A stretch of DNA of 64,000 nucleotides from Albula goreensis. Lineage: Eukaryota; Chordata; Actinopteri; Albuliformes; Albulidae. Location of the stretch: contig CM040741.1 in the NCBI GenBank assembly GCA_022829145.1, positions 49,632,180-49,696,179 on the forward strand, read 5' to 3'. A model generated the notes under the pieces. That model was not told where the DNA came from and ran no database searches. It saw only the letters and a list, made by a program, of their open reading frames with translations. This document shows positions 48,866-60,164 of this stretch, one piece after another. The stretch's first letter is position 1. The number at the start of each line of letters is the position of its first letter. Position numbers and translations under genes: made by a program.

Positions 48866-48881
48866 AAAGAAGAAGAAGAAT
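48833..48881. repeat. (TAA)n and (AGA)n microsatellites
   Basis: TAA repeat of about 10 units at 48833-48864, followed by about four AGA units. Confidence 0.95.
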
Positions 48882-49139
48882 TCAACAATTTTCTGACAAC
48901 ATTATTTCAGGTATGTTTATGATGTTTTTAAACAAAACTGTAGCCATTTCTGTAGAAGTAGGGCGAATATTTAAAAAAAATTTCATCATTATATCAATGG
49001 AAATAGTCAATATGATGGATGTCTATGAAAATACTTACTATGGTGCAATGCATAAGTGTTTTTTGTGATGATAGAGTCTCTGAAACCTGCATTTTATGCA
49101 AAAATGGCACTGTGTTGTTGAGAGAAATGAAAAAAAGGA

Positions 49140-49168
49140 TACACACACACACACACACACACACATAC
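49140..49168. repeat. Short (CA)n microsatellite
   Basis: About 13 CA units ending in TACAC. Frames on both strands over it are repeat products. Confidence 0.95.
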
Positions 49169-49169
49169 A

Positions 49170-51640
49170 CTGTGTATATAAGAAACAGGTTTTCACACTA
49201 ACATTAAACTGCATTTCTGTCCACCCCCAGGAGTACAACTTCACCTCAGTTAATCAAGCTCATTCAATTGGAAGATAGAGTGCTTGGAGTTCCTGACTGT
49301 ACTGTCATGTTCTTTTGGGACAAATACTGAAGTAGCTCTGCCTCATTTCTTTAGAAAGTATTCTCTTTCTCGCTTTCTCTGGGTGAAAGATTTTCATTGT
49401 AATATTCTGAGATATGGTATACAGTATGGTATATTTCATTATTTCCATATAATGTTTTAAGTTGCTTTATTTGCACTTTTTTGAACTCATCATTATTTTG
49501 AACACACATGTTATTTTGACTTAATGATTTCATATTGTTTGCTATCCTTATTCTATCAGTTTGGTTTTATACATGTTAAATATGGTACTTTTAAAGTAAA
49601 CTAGTTTGTGAGTAAAATCCAGGAAGATCATTCCAAAATCACTTAAACTGCAGGCTATTGCTTCTGTACAATTTGAGTTAACTAATAGCAAGAAAGGGGT
49701 CATGACCTTTTTTTGAGGTGTGTTTTCGTACAAAAGGCCACATTTGACAGGATTTATTTAATTTTTCCACATTGTATGGATGACACACAGATTAGTCTGC
49801 ATTCCTTAAGTGTGTGTTACAGCTCAATGGTCCAAGTAACACATTTTAAGAAAATAAATTGGCCCAGCTTAATTAGTAATGTCAATGTAATCAAGTTGCA
49901 AAAACGTCTGTGAATCTATGATGTACATGAACCAGCACATACAGGTACAATAAAGTCAGGCCTTTAGAAATAAACACAGCAAGACCCCTTCATTGTATTG
50001 ACTTAATTTAACATACCACAGACTTAGATGGTCAAAAGAATTCCAAATGCGCCTTTATTTAAATTTAATTAAACACATCAATTATAAAGATTCTTTAATG
50101 TTTTAAAGAATTCATACCTATCATTTCATATAATTACTGCTATTATATTGACATGAGAAATAGTAATTTCCCCTTCAAAAAGAGAGAGAACAATTATTGT
50201 GTTGTTAAACTGTTGTGGGTTTCTAATGGTCACTGTTGCTGCTTGAGCTGTTGTAAGTGCTGTTGTTATAGCCTGTGCTTTGTTTGTTGTGATGTCTGCT
50301 GTGGTTCTTTCTGCATGAGATATGGCTGATGTTTTTTTGTAGTTTTTTTTTTTTTTTTTGTCTTATAATCAGGGTTGATGTGGTTGTTGTTGTTATTGTT
50401 GTCATGACATTGTCACTGGGGTTCCTTCTGGATGACCTTCATTTTTTAAACTATATATAATACACATTGTACATGTAGGCAAGCCATTGTATGCAAATAA
50501 TGCTCTGATAATTAACAGATGTGCAGTGAAATGTCATAAATGGCCCACGTCACTACATTCAGGCCTAGGATTAGCTACTTGCATTTTTTTAGTTCCTATC
50601 TTAAGTAAAGTTATAGGATCAATATTGTCTGTAAATGTCCTTTAATTCATTCTGCTTAATCAACAACAGATCACCATGGTCATTTCCATTTTTCCTCATA
50701 CAGGAAAGGTTTATGGGTTATATTTAGTAAGCACACTGTATGTAAATGTTAATTTAAGGATGCAATTCTCTTTTAGATTGAAAAGATTCCATTCCTTGTT
50801 TGTGTTGTTCTAATAAAATATACCATGTTGAAAGGAAAGTATGTTGTCCTGTGAAATCTGTTTTGATTGATTTCCATATGCACTTGAAGAGACTAAGTGT
50901 GTTTGAATAAATATGGTCCTACATTTTTGAATTTGCACCTCTTCAAAGAAATCACCTCCATCTCAAAAAAAAAAAAAACATCAGTAAACATCAGTGTGAG
51001 AAAGTGGCCCCTTTCACTGACTACTATTTTTCAGAGGCCTGTCACTCACTTCCATTGGTCATAGGCCCCTGCTTCTCACCTCTATTGGTCAGGGTCCCTG
51101 CTGCGTACTACATTTGATCAGAAGAGGCTGATTTATGCAGAGGAGGTGTGGAGGGGAAGGTCCGCCAGGCAGATATCAGTTATCAGAAAAGGGAGGAAGA
51201 AGGGAACAGAGAATTAATGAGAGGCTGGGGGGTTGGGGAAGGGGGGAGAGCAGAAATAAAGTGTTCTGCACAGGGAGAGAATTTTATCAGGGTTCCCTGT
51301 CGCTGACAGCAGAACAGCTGTCTTCCCCTGGCAGGCCCCCGAACACTGCCAGTCTGGCTGATGTAAGGCCAAGCTCCAGACCACAACTAGGCCTGATTAA
51401 AATAGAGTGAATTTAGTTAGCTATTTCTTTCTGGGGAACAGTTGCTTTAAATTTTGCTGGAATGCTGTCTTACCCAGGGCATTAATTGTCTCACCAGAGG
51501 TGAGGTCAACACTAAATACAAGTTCCCTAACCCCCATTGGTGTTGAAAGTCGAGTAACCACTTCTCCCCAACCATTAAGAAAGCTTTAACATTAACAAAT
51601 GCTTAGCACTGCATGTAAATTTTCTTTTACAGTTAAGTTT
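49170..51640. other. AT-rich stretch with one G-rich segment
   Basis: A poly-T of 17 lies at 50343-50359, a GTT-rich tract at 50378-50403 and a poly-A near 50966-50979. The segment 51120-51400 is G-rich and open for 91 codons on the plus strand and 67 on the minus, with no domain. A nearby near-duplicate (CTCACTTCCATTGGTC, 51045-51060, and CTCACCTCTATTGGTC, 51076-51091) carries the inverted CCAAT box ATTGG twice, 31 bases apart. Confidence 0.4.
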
Positions 51641-51644
51641 GACA

Positions 51645-51795
51645 AATAAAGGGAATGGCCTGGCGTTTTTCCATTAAGTAATTCCTCTGCCGGGGACAGC
51701 ATAATAAGATGGTGGTTTCTATTTAAAGAGAGAAAAGCAGGCCAGGGGAAATTCATTTACTTAATTTTTTCACTTGTATCCTGAAGAGTTCTAAA
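51645..51795. promoter_or_regulatory. Candidate conserved non-coding element
   Basis: A complex block with ATTAAGTAATTCC, CAGCATAATAAGATGG and CATTTACTTAATT motifs, no repeat and no open frame. This is a weak, texture-based call. Confidence 0.25.
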
Positions 51796-51799
51796 GAGA

Positions 51800-52940
51800 T
51801 AATATATAGTTTTAACTGTCAGTCTAATAACATAGCTTCTCATTGGTCTATTTACAAAAAGGAGGCAGGGTTATGTTTTGCCTTCAATTTTTATGGTGTA
51901 TGATTGATAGTGTTGCATTTACATGAAGAGGAGCTTCAATGGCTCTTGCTAGGTTAGGTTACTTGGTTAAACAGCTCGGTTACAGGCTTGTATTAAAGTA
52001 CTATGGCAAAGAGAGAGAGAACATTTTCATTTTTTATTGGTTATGTTAAGCTGGATATTGTTCAAATCATTAATTATGATACAAATTTGATCATAGCTAA
52101 TAACATAACAGTTACAGTGTAATTACACATTTATACTACACTGATGCAGCATTTGAAGAAAATGAACCACTGTAGTCTGGGAGTAATTCAGGCAAATTCA
52201 AGGCAATTTTACAATACAATCCTAATATTATTAAACTTTCTAGTCAATAATGGGTTGTAGGGACAGTGGCTACAGCTTGAGTGGTAAATGCAAAAATAAA
52301 ATTCTTACTCAACATGCTCAACAAGAAATGATTCATGGAACAAAAACAAACAACAATTTTCAAGCAATGAAAACTGAAATCAAGTACTCTGGAAAATGAA
52401 AACCAGTTAATAAGGTTATTTTGTTAAAGCCCTTCCCCTTTTAAAAAAAACAATTATATATTTTTTCTCACTCTTTTTACAAAATATGAAAACACAACAT
52501 CCATTGTTATTCAAAAGATTTGTCATGATAAGCTTTGGACTGGCTTTCTCCATAGAAAGCACCTTTCTTCAAGATGTGTCACTAATATGTGCCCTACATT
52601 TGGAGATTTGTTTTGATAATACTTTGAGTTTTCATGCACTTGTCCAGAAACCATTGGAACACTGGAAAAAACATGTTATTATATAATTTTTGTTCAGAGG
52701 AAAGCAAAATAAAAACGTTGTATTCCCAATCCCTGCTCAAAACCCTACGCTTATATTCCTTTTCTCAAAATGTTTCACTTTCATGACCTATGGAATTATT
52801 GGTAGCTTTAATAGCCTTTATGTGGTTGAAAAATGTGTTGCTTGTAAGAGAGAAATAGATAGAAAGGGAGAGAGAGGATGATACCAGAGGAAATGAGGCA
52901 AGCTCCAGAGAGAGAAGTAATATATTAAAAAAGCACAGAA
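51800..52940. other. AT-rich gene-free stretch
   Basis: Nothing recognisable. The plus-strand frames at 52486-52686 (66 codons) and 52690-52881 (63 codons) have no domain. Confidence 0.5.
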
Positions 52941-52949
52941 GAAATGGAT

Positions 52950-53510
52950 GATTCTGCAGCCGGCCGGAGTTTAATTACTTCATTAATTTTCCCGTAGCAC
53001 AAAATGGAGGGATATTTAACTGGGAGTCATTAGTTAATCTCCAGATACAATGCGCCCGACACGAAGGTCAATACCATAAGTCATTTCAAATGAAATACAC
53101 GCCTTGGACACGGCGGCCCGCAAGGTGTTCTTCCTCAGAGCTTGAACTACTGAAACATAACTCATTACAACCACTACAAGACCGCAAACAAGAAGGGGAA
53201 AAAAAATGCACAACTGCACTGAAAGACATTCATGGCAACAAACAGCACCGTGTAAGGACTCATATCACAAGTGTACTTTAGAATTCAAAACACCACCATC
53301 TATTTTTACACCGAGCCGACAAGAAATAAATTAGCAAATCTTGCGATTTGGAGTTGCAGGTTCAAGGTGTCAAAGGCAGAAGAGATGAATGCAGCGGCTT
53401 GGCTTTTGGTTGATTAATGTGCCACGCCACGGCGATGGAGAGATAATGAAGGAGGCTGTGCCCTCCGTGTTTACCGTACGCTGTAATATGCCTCCATGTC
53501 AGGGCACGGA
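52950..53510. promoter_or_regulatory. Candidate conserved non-coding element cluster
   Basis: Two complex, CpG-retaining blocks. The left (52955-53130) has GCCGGCCGGAG, TTTAATTACTTCATTAATTT and GTCATTAGTTAATC. The right (53310-53500) has GTTGATTAATGTGCCACGCC, GATAATGAAGG and GTTTACCGTACG. Repeated ATTA cores next to CpG-bearing segments fit a developmental enhancer. The open frames of 61-63 codons here have no domain. Confidence 0.38.
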
Positions 53511-53549
53511 GACTAGCCACACTGCAGCCAGTGGTGCTGACATATCAAG

Positions 53550-53725
53550 GTGATGGGGCTGGAGGTGATCAGGGAGGGTGGGGGTGGAGATGAAGAGGGG
53601 AGTATAGGAAATGAAGTGGGTGGGGGAAAGGGAGGAGGATGTGCTGAAGTGGATGAAGGGATAGGTGGGTGTGTATATGATGATGTGGATGAGGAGAAGG
53701 GTGGGGGTGTATGCAATGAGACTGT
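53550..53725 (+). other. Purine-rich, G-rich strand-asymmetric tract
   Basis: About 175 bases where the plus strand is almost free of C, with many GGG runs (for example GGGAGGGTGGGGGTGG from 53572) and GATGAGG/GATGTGG-type words. It is open in frames on both strands only because of this bias. It could form triplex or G-quadruplex DNA. Confidence 0.6.
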
Positions 53726-54000
53726 GATTTTTATCCACGGATAAAGTTTGGATAGTGCATTTTGCCAATAGCAGAACTTGTCAAACTGGGAAAATATTCA
53801 TAATGGCCACTAAGAAATACTCTAAAAAAACTTTTAGAGGATATTTAGCTAGTGATAAGGAACACATTTAATCAATGAAACATGCATTAGGGACTTTCTT
53901 TGTCAATGCATCTGAATTTAAATAAATAGTAAAATTGTATGAAACTATGGTGGACAGACTGTATCAAGCCTGCTGATGTTTCCCCACCTACACTTTTGCA

Positions 54001-54430
54001 CTCAAAAAAATGAAATGTTGGATCTGCCTAATTTTATTATGTCAGCAGTTTCCACAATATTGAATTAATTTTAGGGCGTTAAAAGAGTTTTGTTAATCCA
54101 ACTCGTTTTACTCATGTAAAAGTAATACAATTTATTCATCTTATCCCAACTAATTTAAATTATATTTCATTATAATAAAATGTTTAAATTAATTCAATAA
54201 AGTTATTTAATCGCAATTTAAGTTATTACCTTACAATATACATTATTTACCTTTCGTCTACTAACATAATTCAACGTGTTAATTGAAGACCAGTAATTTA
54301 AATTGATTTAACTTTTCCATGCAAATAAATTTCACCTCATTGGGCTAACTAAATTTTAATTTGTCAACAGCTTCCACACAAATTATTTATGTCAACACAA
54401 CCAGTTTCTTCAATCAGACCTGAAAAACAG
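54001..54430. repeat. Candidate dispersed AT-rich fish repeat
   Basis: The text resembles, from memory, a multi-copy fish intergenic repeat with GTTGGAT / AATCCAACT words (54017 and 54096). An approximate direct repeat (TTTTATTATGTCAGCAGTTT at 54032 and TTTTAATTTGTCAACAGCTT at 54354) supports an element with repeated sub-ends about 320 bases apart. There is no coding capacity. Confidence 0.4.
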
Positions 54431-54434
54431 ATGG

Positions 54435-56155
54435 CACTGTTGCATCATTGGTTTAAAACATGGTGGCAAAAACCTTGACATTTGTGATATGAAATAACAG
54501 TCCGTCAACAGTTAAGACACTGGAATAAGACCAATGAAACATATCACCTTTACACTGTGGAGGTATAAACAAAGCGGTAGGTTTGTTTATTGCTAGGTAA
54601 AGAGGTTACCTAGAAAATTGATAATTTTAAGAAATATATAAGTATATAAGTATCGTGAATCAGTCTTAACTGATTTATGGAAAAAATGGCATGGGAAGGT
54701 TTCAGCTGACAGGTGGAAAAAATATATTCCAGCATTATGAATGTGACACTGGATACTATGGAGACTTTGAAAATACCTTAAAAAATGCCTAAAAAATGCA
54801 TTGGTAAAGTAAATTAAACAAATCACATTTATTAATGAAACCTTGTTGGAAGAGTATAGACACCAAATATTGTGAAATATATTTCCAGCATACAGAAACA
54901 TGAAAAACAATATGTATTATGGATATGATGTCAAATAAACAGACTTGTGTTTCAGCCTAAACACTTTCCACTAAGTCTACCTTTTTAAGTTGAATGCAAA
55001 AAGATGCTCTCCATACAGCTCCTAAGGCTGTGGTCATTTAGTGGAAAACATGACGTCATTAATATTTCTTCCTTCACCTTACAAACTTGACAAAACTTAG
55101 TTATGAGATACCAGAGGAATGGTTGTCGAGAGGACTGTAAGACATAGCTTTCTGTAACAAATTTGTAGTGTGCCTTTCCATAGACAATCTGCTCCTGTAT
55201 TGCATTATATTTATTTAATAAATGTGCATTGTCCAGCTGTCAAAATATGTATGATCACATTCTTTTGATTTAATAGCACACTATGCTGTTTTTTGTTTCT
55301 TGCTTAAAAGTATAGCTTCTAAATACATACTGAGGGGAACATTTTACATGTTTATTTACCAAAAATAATGGTGATTTCTAACATGAAAAATATCAGCAAG
55401 ATAATTTCAACCTTCAACATATTAAGTCTGTGGCAGATCCATGTGTTTATCCAACTGCCCAGCTCTAGTAAGTACTGTTACATATTTTTACCTTTCTACA
55501 GGTAAGCACAGGTATAAAAAAAATGCCTTGGTCCTCTGACTCATTCTATATCAACACAAATTATATTTGCTGACATAAACTGCAATGCATTCATAAATAA
55601 ATACCTTTTCTTTTTTTGTAATTCAATTTTTATTAAATGAATCGTGTCACAAAATAATCACCTTTAGCTCAAAAAAAAAAAAAACTTTAGCATAAAAAAC
55701 AAAACAAAAAAAACAATAAAAAAACAAAGGACATCTTGGAGTGAAGCAAAAACAAAAAACCCACCAATACTAGAGTGATGGTGAATCATGTGAGCCTTTA
55801 AATCCTGCCCAAAAATAATCACTCACAATGTATGTGTGCTTATAGGTACATACAAAAAAATACAGCAGCCTCACTTAGTTTGGTGTACCCAAGGTCGTTC
55901 TTCTGCAAAACCTTCATACATTACATAACCACTGTTGTATAGTTTTAGACCTATAAAGAGCATGACATTTTTTTATTCAGTTTTGAAAGGAATGAGTAGG
56001 ACTTTCAGAGAGATAGAGAGAGAGAGAAAGAAATGTTGTGTGCACTGCTTTGCCATCTTGGTAATTATTTCCACAAACAGTAAAGCACAGTAAGAGAGTG
56101 AAAGCATCACAACACAAGGCCAGGAGATAAAACATCAGAAATAAAGAATCCACAG
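54435..56155. other. AT-rich gene-free stretch
   Basis: The minus-strand 105-codon frame at 54593-54910 is Phe/Ile-rich and without a domain. A-rich tracts lie at 55671-55730 (possibly an old retrotransposon poly-A). A short GA-rich tract lies at 56008-56030. Confidence 0.45.
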
Positions 56156-56159
56156 TGGA

Positions 56160-56865
56160 GAAGAAATGAGGTTTGGTGCCTTGTGCCCCGCGACCCGTCT
56201 TCTAGCTGCTCCTTTTAGTCACTGCAAACTGAATCAGGGCAAGTATACCTTGATTAGAGAGCACCAGGGCTTTCCTGCTCGAAAGGGGTGGCAGCTTGGG
56301 CACTTTTCACTAAGTGGAATCTGGTTTGTGGTGGCTCGGTCAACAGGTTATAGAAAACCAAACACTCATCTGTGTTAAGGGCCAACAGAGACATTTGTTC
56401 CCCACTTCTCACTTCACTTTTTCCTTTTTTCTTGAGGACACAGGACTGCTGATTGTTTGCATTCAGCCACAACCACCAAAAACTGGTTTCTGATTCAAAG
56501 AAATGGCAAGATCCTGTCTGTATTCAGAGGCAGAAAGAGTAGCTATCAATACAAGGGTAATGCACACAGGGCTCAGTCAGATTTAATGACAGTAAATACA
56601 AGGAGTCCCAAGAACTATTTTTACATTTCCAAGTATCTCACAGAAAACATAATTTATTTTAAATTTTTTGTGTTTGACTGTCTGAGAAAAGCTTGATTTT
56701 GAAGTTCTATCAAAGAACTATCAAAAAAACCAAGGGAATTTTGTTGAAATCTTGGCTTTTCAAAGCATATCTATATAATATGCCAAATTCAATTCGTGAA
56801 ATTTTGTGAAAATAACACATAGTCTAGGCATTATATTATCTTTGTAATATCCAGGAAAAAATAAA
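56160..56865. other. Mixed stretch, no recognised gene
   Basis: Plus-strand frames of 70 and 79 codons and a minus-strand frame of 72 codons overlap a slightly GC-richer patch (CCCGCGACCCG near 56186). No domain or splice pair was seen. Confidence 0.4.
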
Positions 56866-56872
56866 GACTGGG

Positions 56873-56938
56873 CTCCAATGGCCAATAATACATAAGCTTG
56901 TTAACCTCCAATGGCCAATAATACATAACCTTGTTAAC
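56873..56938. repeat. 33-bp tandem duplication bearing CCAAT boxes
   Basis: Units 56873-56905 and 56906-56938 differ at one position (AAGCTTG against AACCTTG). Each contains CCAATGGCCAAT, so four CCAAT pentamers fall within 66 bases. The near-identity implies a recent duplication. Confidence 0.95.
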
Positions 56939-56939
56939 C

Positions 56940-57990
56940 AGCAAAGATAACAAAAGGTAGCAAAGTAATCACATTTTTCATAGTAAATTTGAGTAGAATG
57001 TCAGTAATGTTGTCAAGTACCCTATGTAAAGTAAAATTTAAGTGAAGCAGCAGCAATTCACTTTTGGAAAGACTCCAAGCGTGTAGGTGAGTGAAAGTGA
57101 CAAAAAGAAACATTACAACATTTTTCACAGCAAAGAAAAAGAAAAGATAAGCCAAAAGGTTCATTTTGGACCCTGGCTACACACACAGTAATGCTGTCTT
57201 GCTCCTTCACACTGCACAAGGCTTTCACCTCTCTCTTAGTCAGCTCACTCGAATGTTGGCACATTAACAGGATGGTTTTGTAGCTCAGTAATGTGTTAAT
57301 ACCTTTTTCACCAGAGCTTTACACTCTTGTGGCTCAAACTTTATTTTGTGCTTATGGCAATTACTTGAACTGTTTCGCTTTTCAATGAAGCCAGCCATGG
57401 TCAAGATCTCCCAAGCAGACACACAAAATCCCTCATTTGAATATGGCTTATTGTAATTTACATAATGACTTTTTGTTGATCACCCGCAAACAGCAGATGA
57501 AAATACTCTGGGTGCTCAGTTTAATTAACACCATTTTTTGCAGACATAGAAAACAGAGCCCTTAGTGAAAATGTAAAAAAAAAAAAAAAAATACAAGTAT
57601 CACTATATTCTTGGCCTGTGGGACTCAATGGAAAAGGGCAACCAGCTAGCAAACCACCACTGTGGTGTTACCTGACTATACTGGCATGAGTTGCTGTGGA
57701 CACTTGTTGAGAGATGCACACTAGGCAACCACTATTTTTCTTGCTCATTTTCATCACAAGAACGTTGCTACAAGTTTGTTTGTTTTCCAGTACTCAAATT
57801 ACAACAGTTCAAGGACTTTAAGGACTTTATGCACACAGCAGGATGTACTATGACTGGTAGTCAACTCATTCTCAAGGCATAAAGCACACTGAAGCAAAAT
57901 CACAGACATTATCATGCAGCCATTGTGGTTTCAGGGTGAATACGAGAGTGAATGTGCATCTATTCACAACATTTCTCTTGCATTAGGAGT
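56940..57990. other. AT-rich stretch with a possible conserved segment
   Basis: No gene is supported. The segment 57400-57540 (TTATTGTAATTTACATAATG, GATCACCCGC, CAGTTTAATTAAC) looks like a conserved element. A poly-A of 18 lies at 57574-57591. Confidence 0.4.
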
Positions 57991-57994
57991 CAAA

Positions 57995-58160
57995 CCACAT
58001 CTCAGAGTCCTCTCAGCTGGCAGAGAGCTTATACCTGCCAACTGCAGAGGGGCATTCCTATGATCGATCTCAATGTCAGTCTGCCTCAGCCTTGGCAATA
58101 AGCGAGCTGTTTACTTGCATGGGAACACAAGGGGAGACCGAAGCTGTGAACGGCACAGGA
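57995..58160. promoter_or_regulatory. Candidate conserved non-coding element
   Basis: A GC-balanced, complex block with CTATGATCGATCTC, GCAATAAGCGAGC and TGTTTAC (forkhead-like) words. No open frame or repeat. The call is weak. Confidence 0.25.
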
Positions 58161-58589
58161 CCCAGGCCTGTGGCAGGCTCATGAGGTTGGTCAGTTTATG
58201 ATGGTAGACTGATCATTTTGAGTGGCAGCCCAAACCCCAAATTGCTTTGCACAGCAAGTCTGTGTTCATGCAGTTTAATCCCAGAGGCAACTTGCACCCA
58301 TATTTTATTTTCTAATCAACAGCACTGCCAACGGCCTGCCATTACCATTAAATGATCTGAAACTGAATGTCCACACAGTATAACACATTGGGATCGATAT
58401 ACCTTGTTCTATTTGTATGCCTAAATTCGTTGTGAGTGCATTTCATGAAGCTCAACAGCTTGTTCAAATGTGTTGTGTATGAATGTGTTCTCCTTTATTT
58501 TTAAAAATTACACATAAATTCCATAATAAACATTCTTGTTCATTCAAGGCAGTAGAAACATATTTATATATTACATCTCAATAACATTG

Positions 58590-58591
<2 letters not shown>

Positions 58592-58651
<60 letters not shown>
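58592..58651. repeat. (TG)n(TA)n microsatellite at the 3' edge of the Penelope-like remnant
   Basis: TG repeat at 58592-58625 then TA repeat at 58626-58651. On the minus strand the decayed GIY-YIG frame runs directly into it. Confidence 0.97.
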
Positions 58652-58654
58652 AAT

Positions 58655-59420
58655 TAAAGTGAAAATATACCATGCCATTCTCTGTAAGAGGCGGTTCTCA
58701 CGGTCTCCTCCACTGAATGTTTGATTGATCATTTCCAAGCCCATGAATTGCAATGAATTGACATCACGGCCGATGTTATTGAAGTGTCTGGCCACTGGTG
58801 ATCAATCATCTCTATTGCTAATAGCGCATTTATATTCATAAATTCTTCTTTTAAGTTGCCGTTTGATTTTACCAACATGAGAACGCATGGACACAATAGT
58901 AGATAAACAACAAAAGTAGATAAACATGTGATCCTACCTCTCACTCTGAACATTTTTTTTAGTAACGGGGTGTGTGTAGCTGTTTACTGTAATCATGTTA
59001 TTGTGAACAACACAATTACAAAACGTAAAATTACCTGCTGAAATCTTAAAAGGAAAAGGGAGTTTTTTTTTTTAGAAAAATGGCTCTGACAAGGTGATCT
59101 CTGAGGTTAGGGGCTCTTTTGTAAAAAAAAAAAAAAATTGTGGAGGAACCTGAAAAGCTTGACGAATCTGTAGATCAGTGCTTAATATATGCCAAAAACG
59201 ATTAATAATGTGTTTCAAAGATTGATAAACATGACTGTATGTAGAAACAAAAGTAACTGACGCACAAGTATTACAACAGGAAGGGGAATTGAAAAGGTCT
59301 TCGCATTTCATGTGCCATACTCTATCAAGGCAACTGCATAACAAAGTATCAGTGTACCAAAGTCATTGACAAAACTCTTTTGCCTGCCTGTCAAAGGTCT
59401 CTATTACAAAGGCCTTGAAG
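58655..59420 (-). pseudogene. Penelope-like retroelement, 3' part with GIY-YIG endonuclease remnant
   Basis: Minus-strand frames 59344-59072, 58953-58729 and 58795-58571 together follow the C-terminal half of fish Penelope-like element proteins. First comes a linker with a TYSHVYQSLKHIINRFWHIL block and a following PP pair. Then RGRITCLSTFVVYLLLCPC is the position of the GIY-YIG core. Last, ARHFNNIGRDVNSLQFMGLE and RENRLLQRMAWYIFTL form the usual distal part. At least two frameshifts separate the pieces, the GIY and YIG residues are lost and the reverse transcriptase is absent, so it is a dead, truncated copy. Penelope elements join reverse transcriptase to this endonuclease; only the latter half is seen here. 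Confidence 0.8.
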
Positions 59421-59431
59421 AACTATTACTG

Positions 59432-59655
59432 GGGGGAGCCTATAGCCTAGTGGCTAAGGTACATGACTGGGACCCCTGACCTTGGCAGCTCAAGTCCCAG
59501 TCCAGCCACAGTAAGAACACCATTGCTGTTGGGCCCTTGAGCAAGGCCCTTGACCCCACATTGCTCCCAGGGGAGACTGGCCCTTAGTTGTTCTAATCAA
59601 CTGCAAGTCACTTTGGATAAAAGCATCAGCTAAATGACAGTAATGTAATATTACA
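59432..59655 (+). mobile_element. tRNA-derived SINE, fairly complete
   Basis: A clear A box (TAGCCTAGTGGC, 59443-59454) and a B-box-like AGCTCAAGTCCC (59486-59497) form the tRNA-like head. The body holds GGGCCCTTGAGCAAGGCCC, and the tail (TTGGATAAAAGCATCAGC, then TAAATGACAGTAATGTAA) is the motif shared by many fish SINEs and their partner LINEs. It lies just upstream of the Penelope remnant and before the inverted hAT-like piece. A TATTAC hexamer occurs at both flanks but is too short to prove the target duplication. Confidence 0.85.
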
Positions 59656-59710
59656 AATACAACACACTCTTAAAAGCTGACTGTATGGTAAACTTCATTT
59701 TAAAGAGGCA

Positions 59711-59892
59711 GGATTTTTTATGGGTGTGTCCTACCGCAAAATTGTGACATGATGTTGTTTACTTTTTTGATTCCGTAATTAGACCAAGCCTTAGTAATTT
59801 GATTGTTCATATTTTGGTGTTTGCGACCAAAAAAGTGTTGCCATATAGTGAATATTTTTGCAGTGCGATTATTCCTTAGTAAATGTGGCCTC
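59711..59892. mobile_element. hAT-like transposon terminal fragment, inverted relative to the 12.7-kb copy
   Basis: This segment is about 180 bases of clear similarity to the reverse complement of 12668-12850. Shared words include AAAATTGTGA, TTTTTTGATT, GTAATTAGACCAAG, TAGTGAATATTTTTGC and TATTCCTTAGTAAAT against TATTCCTTGGTAAAT. It ends at 59892 with the terminal inverted repeat (TAGTAAATGTGGCCTC). The other end of the element is not found, so this is a solo terminus or a deletion derivative. Confidence 0.8.
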
Positions 59893-59929
59893 TGTATGAG
59901 CATTAAGTACACAGTAAAGCTCACTTCTT

Positions 59930-60160
59930 TTCAAATGAGGCCTGATCCTCTTCATTTTCCCAGATGAAAGTGATACTCAGAACGGCTGATTCTGCCTGGC
60001 TGTATGGTGCATGAGTGCATATCAAAGGGCCTCTGTGGCACAAACGGCTCCCACTGCCTCTCATCCTTTTAGCTTGGGCCGAAAGAACCTGGCACACCGG
60101 CCAAGGCTGATGAAACAAGCACACACGCGGGATGAAACAGGAGACCATTAACACTTCTGG
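59930..60160. promoter_or_regulatory. Candidate conserved non-coding element
   Basis: GC-balanced complex sequence with CCTTTTAGCTTGGGCCG, ACCTGGCACACCGGCC and CACACGCGGG words. The 77-codon minus-strand frame has no domain. The call rests on texture only. Confidence 0.25.
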
Positions 60161-60164
60161 AGTT

